Source: Pseudocercospora fijiensis CIRAD86
Lineage: Eukaryota > Ascomycota > Dothideomycetes > Mycosphaerellales > Mycosphaerellaceae
Length of the DNA stretch: 64,000 nucleotides
Assembly (NCBI RefSeq): GCF_000340215.1
Contig: NW_006921540.1
Coordinates: 1,482,377 to 1,546,376, forward strand
Reading direction: 5' to 3'
Part shown: positions 61,101-64,000 of the stretch, piece after piece
How positions within the stretch are numbered: the stretch's first letter is position 1
How the letters are laid out: each line of letters starts with the position of its first letter
Program-made: the position numbers and the translations under genes
The notes under the pieces: model-generated
What the model saw: only the letters and a program-made list of their open reading frames with translations
Database searches by the model: none
Told to the model about the DNA's origin: nothing

Positions 61101-62247
61101 CCTACTTATAAGCTTATTAATACGTTTAATAGCAAAGGCGTCCCTCTAATAAGCCTATAATAGCTTATCTATAAACGATTAACTACCCCTATTTATAAGG
61201 TTATTTAATAGCACCCTTACTATCGAACGAGGTACGTATTATATATATCTAATAGTACTAGCAGCTAGAACTACTATAACCTCTTCTATAGTACTATCGC
61301 TATATAGGCTATTACTATAGATAGCGATGTCTTTAATCGAGTTATTATAGCTCGAGCGATCTACGTCCTTTCTAACGTATACTAGAAGAACGACAACTCT
61401 ACTATAGTATTTGTTACTACCGCGGGGTCCGGAAGTCTACTTATCTTACGCTTGCTTATTAATAATACAAGCTATAGCAATCTTATACTATAGGGTTAGA
61501 AACAATATATTAATACACTAAGTCTTACTATTGTAATTAGGTCGCCTCGATAGGCTATCGGTAGGGTTGCTTACGCCTAGCTAGTATAATATATTAAAAT
61601 CGAACCTAGCGAGGTAGACGGCCTATCTAGCCTATCGACCTATAACCCTTATAACCTTAGTAATACTACGTAGGTTGTTATAGTCCGTAAAGACCTGAAT
61701 TGTATACTAAGCACTATCGAGATAGTAGCGCTAATACTTAAAGGCTTCTACGATTGCTAAGAGCTCTTACTCGTAGGTTTCGTATCGACGTTCTATATCG
61801 ATTATCTTTTATAAAAAGAAGGCAATCGAATACTAGTAATTGTTATTATCTAATTGCTATAATATAATAGCCGATATAGCGAACTATAAAGCGTTAGTCT
61901 TAATACGGATCTACTTGCTTAGTATAAAATAGTGCAATAAGGGGACTTTAGTAAAGCGTTACTTTAAACCGTTAAAAGCGGCTTGTATTTTATTAGTCTA
62001 TTTAAACTCCCTAGAAGGGTTTGCCTTAGTCTTAGTAAGCTTAGTTAATAGCATTACATGCCTTAAATAGCCCTTAATAAAGCGGCGGTAAAAGTTAGCA
62101 AAACCTAGGAATAATTAAAGCTCCTTAATACTAGTAGGGGTTGGCTATTTAGTAATTGTTTTAATCCGATCGGGATTAGCCTTAATACTATTAGTCGATA
62201 CGAGGAAGCCGAGGGATAACACCTTCTTAGTAGCAAAGGTATATTTA
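58199..62247 (-). mobile_element. Chromovirus copy 2, minus strand, truncated by copy 3
   Basis: The reverse complement of the chromovirus LTR occupies 58,199 to about 58,394, with an internal deletion near its end. The chromodomain (about 59,840-59,680), integrase (61,400-59,900), RNase H (61,990-61,500) and part of reverse transcriptase (to 62,247) follow on the minus strand and match copy 1. The copy is interrupted at 62,247 by insertion of copy 3, so its 5' half lies outside the window. RIP damage is heavy. Confidence 0.88.
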
Positions 62248-64000
62248 TGTTAGGGCTAAAGAGGTTATACGTAATTAGCATGTAACCGGGCTCGAGTAAA
62301 GCTAGGGTCTTAGTGCCTTAGGCAGGGCTTAGCACTTAGCAATAGGCTAACTTGCCTGCCTTCCTCCCTCTCCTCCTAGTTCCTTATCGAATACTACCTA
62401 TACCTACTACTACCCTATCTACCTACTAACATAACCCTTCTTATATAGTATTCGATCTACCCTTTAAGGGCAGTAGCTAGATAGTCCTTATTTCAAGCTT
62501 TTAGCGGTATAGCTACGAACAAGACTAATCTAACTATATTGCGCCCAAAGAACGGGACCTATACGTACTATTCTATCGAAACAACCGTACTAATTATTAA
62601 GCAAGGCCTTCTATACGGCCTATTATACTAAGTTAAGCATATTAGGCCGATATCTACTAATTCCGCTATATCCGTATCTTAGGGGCCTATAATACATTAT
62701 TAGTATTACCCCTTACAATAGCCGGTTTATTACGAAACAATAACCGCGGCGCCGCTAGCAGCGCTAGTAATAACAACACTAGTAGCACAGTGCCTACCGA
62801 AGTACCTACTAAAGTGCCTGCTAAAGTACCTACTAAAGAGCCTACTACTAGGCCTACCGAAGAACCTATAGTTCTAGGTAACGACCTAGAGTTGCCTATT
62901 AACGACATACTTAATAACATTGTTAATCGACGATATAGCTAACTAGCCTTTGGCCCCTAGCTAGTAGCGAGACTTCAAGAAGCTACCTAAAACAGGCTTA
63001 CTACCCTACGTTAAGAATAGTAGCTAAAGGATAACCTCCTCGAGCTCCGACGCCTTTAGGAAGCCCTAACAACTACTGCTAAACTAATAGCAGGACCTTC
63101 CTTATTATTAGTCTAGAAGAAGGATGCTAAACTTAAGGACTGTACCGTGTTTAATAGCTCTAGTCGGAAGCAATATAACGACTACATTCGTAACTATAAG
63201 CTTAACTAGCGAAACGCACTAAGGGCTCTTCTAGACGACTATTTATTAGTTGTCTACGCTATACAGTATATTAATAGCGACTTAAAGCGTACCTAGGATA
63301 ACTATTTCGATTCCCTCGATAATTAAACCGCTGTTTAGTAGCAAACCTACAAAACTATTATGCTAGACACCCTTAGAAACCCTATACTAAGGCAATAATA
63401 TACTTAGGACCTATATCTTTAAGCTAAACAAAAGACTAATTAATCGGCTCGCTTATTCGAGGCCTACTTAAAAACCCTTAAAGACGACCTTCCGCCTAAG
63501 ACTAATTCTATATAGATCTCCGAGATACGCCTAAAACTTAGGTAGGAACTTATCCTCGAATTGGACCGTCGCCGTATATTCGAACAAGCTAACCTAATAC
63601 GCATTTAATTTATAGTCGAAGTAGAAACAGCCGAACGAGCTATCTAGCTCTAATAACGACTAGAATCGAGGATCCGACTAGCTAGTACTAACCGTAGCAA
63701 CCGTAGCCGCGGAGGAAACTAAGGTTCCTACTATAATAACAATGCTAACAATAGGAACAGTAACGACCGTAGAAGAGGCCGTAGCCGGCGGCTATATAGA
63801 GGAGGCCGCGATAGGGGCCGTAGAAGGGGCTCGTATCCCTATAATACTAACCGCTCTACTAACAATAATAACAGCTACGGCAGTCTACTAACCGGATTAA
63901 AGTGCTTTAATTGTAATAGTACTAGCTATCTACTAGGCTAATGCGACAAACCTAAGGACTAGGCCCGAATTGATCGTGCTTCCGCTAAACACCGAAAGTA
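62248..64000 (+). mobile_element. Chromovirus copy 3, inserted in copy 2, runs off window
   Basis: It begins with LTR TGTTAGGGC at 62,248-62,445 (198 bp), followed by the same leader (GTATTCGATCTACCCTTTAA) and gag as copy 1. The zinc-knuckle region (CFNCNS near 63,910) is visible, after which the window ends. It lacks the hAT MITE found in copy 1. The 5 bases before the LTR, ATTTA (62,243-62,247), should recur beyond the window as its target duplication. Gag frames are broken. Confidence 0.9.

Overview
The window comes from a filamentous ascomycete (Pezizomycotina), very probably a genome shaped by repeat-induced point mutation (RIP). Almost everything outside one small island is nearly free of CA and TG, crowded with TA, and still rich in CG. 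For example, bases 2,101-2,160 hold 0 CA, 2 TG and 12 TA, while bases 28,501-28,560 inside a gene hold 5 CA, 5 TG and 3 TA. Broken reading frames in the repeats stop mostly where glutamine is expected (CAA/CAG read as TAA/TAG), and His often reads Tyr. Introns with GT..AG ends and the identity of the intact genes also point to a fungus.

Layout. 1-23,905 is RIP-mutated repeat: a hAT end, a Ty3/gypsy integrase relic, an unidentified minus-strand coding relic, a second gypsy relic, a long TAC repeat, a foldback/GATC-rich element with two Stowaway-like MITEs, a cassette with two histone H3-like relics, hAT ends, an LTR element carrying a 73-unit minisatellite, a Ty1/copia relic and a long TTA repeat. 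24,040-29,366 is the gene island (its 27,420-27,820 spacer is itself AT-rich). It holds a family 8 glycosyltransferase (-), the DNA polymerase delta subunit Cdc27/Pol32 (-), and a small ACP-like plus thioesterase protein of polyketide-synthase ancestry (+). 29,367-64,000 is again repeat: a complete MULE with a 9-bp target duplication, a MITE, an autonomous hAT relic, a second H3 cassette split by a DDE transposon that is itself split by a complete chromovirus carrying a young hAT MITE, another gypsy relic containing telomere repeats, and two more chromovirus copies nested in each other.

The most unusual content is the pair of H3 cassettes (12,739-16,373 and 41,371-43,013 plus 54,531-55,150). 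Each carries, in direct order, an H3-like relic with canonical core length (H3a) and a second H3-like relic with a long Ser/Thr/Lys/Arg-rich tail and a conserved intron (H3b). The first copy gives the empty site for the DDE insertion in the second, which proves that the split halves were once contiguous. Whether the cassette was a mobile element carrying its own histones or a duplicated host locus destroyed by RIP cannot be settled from this window.

No tRNA, rRNA or CRISPR array was found. The three island genes show no operon logic; the two minus-strand genes are simply close neighbours. Coordinates of whole elements are exact where a target duplication or LTR edge is visible, and approximate otherwise.
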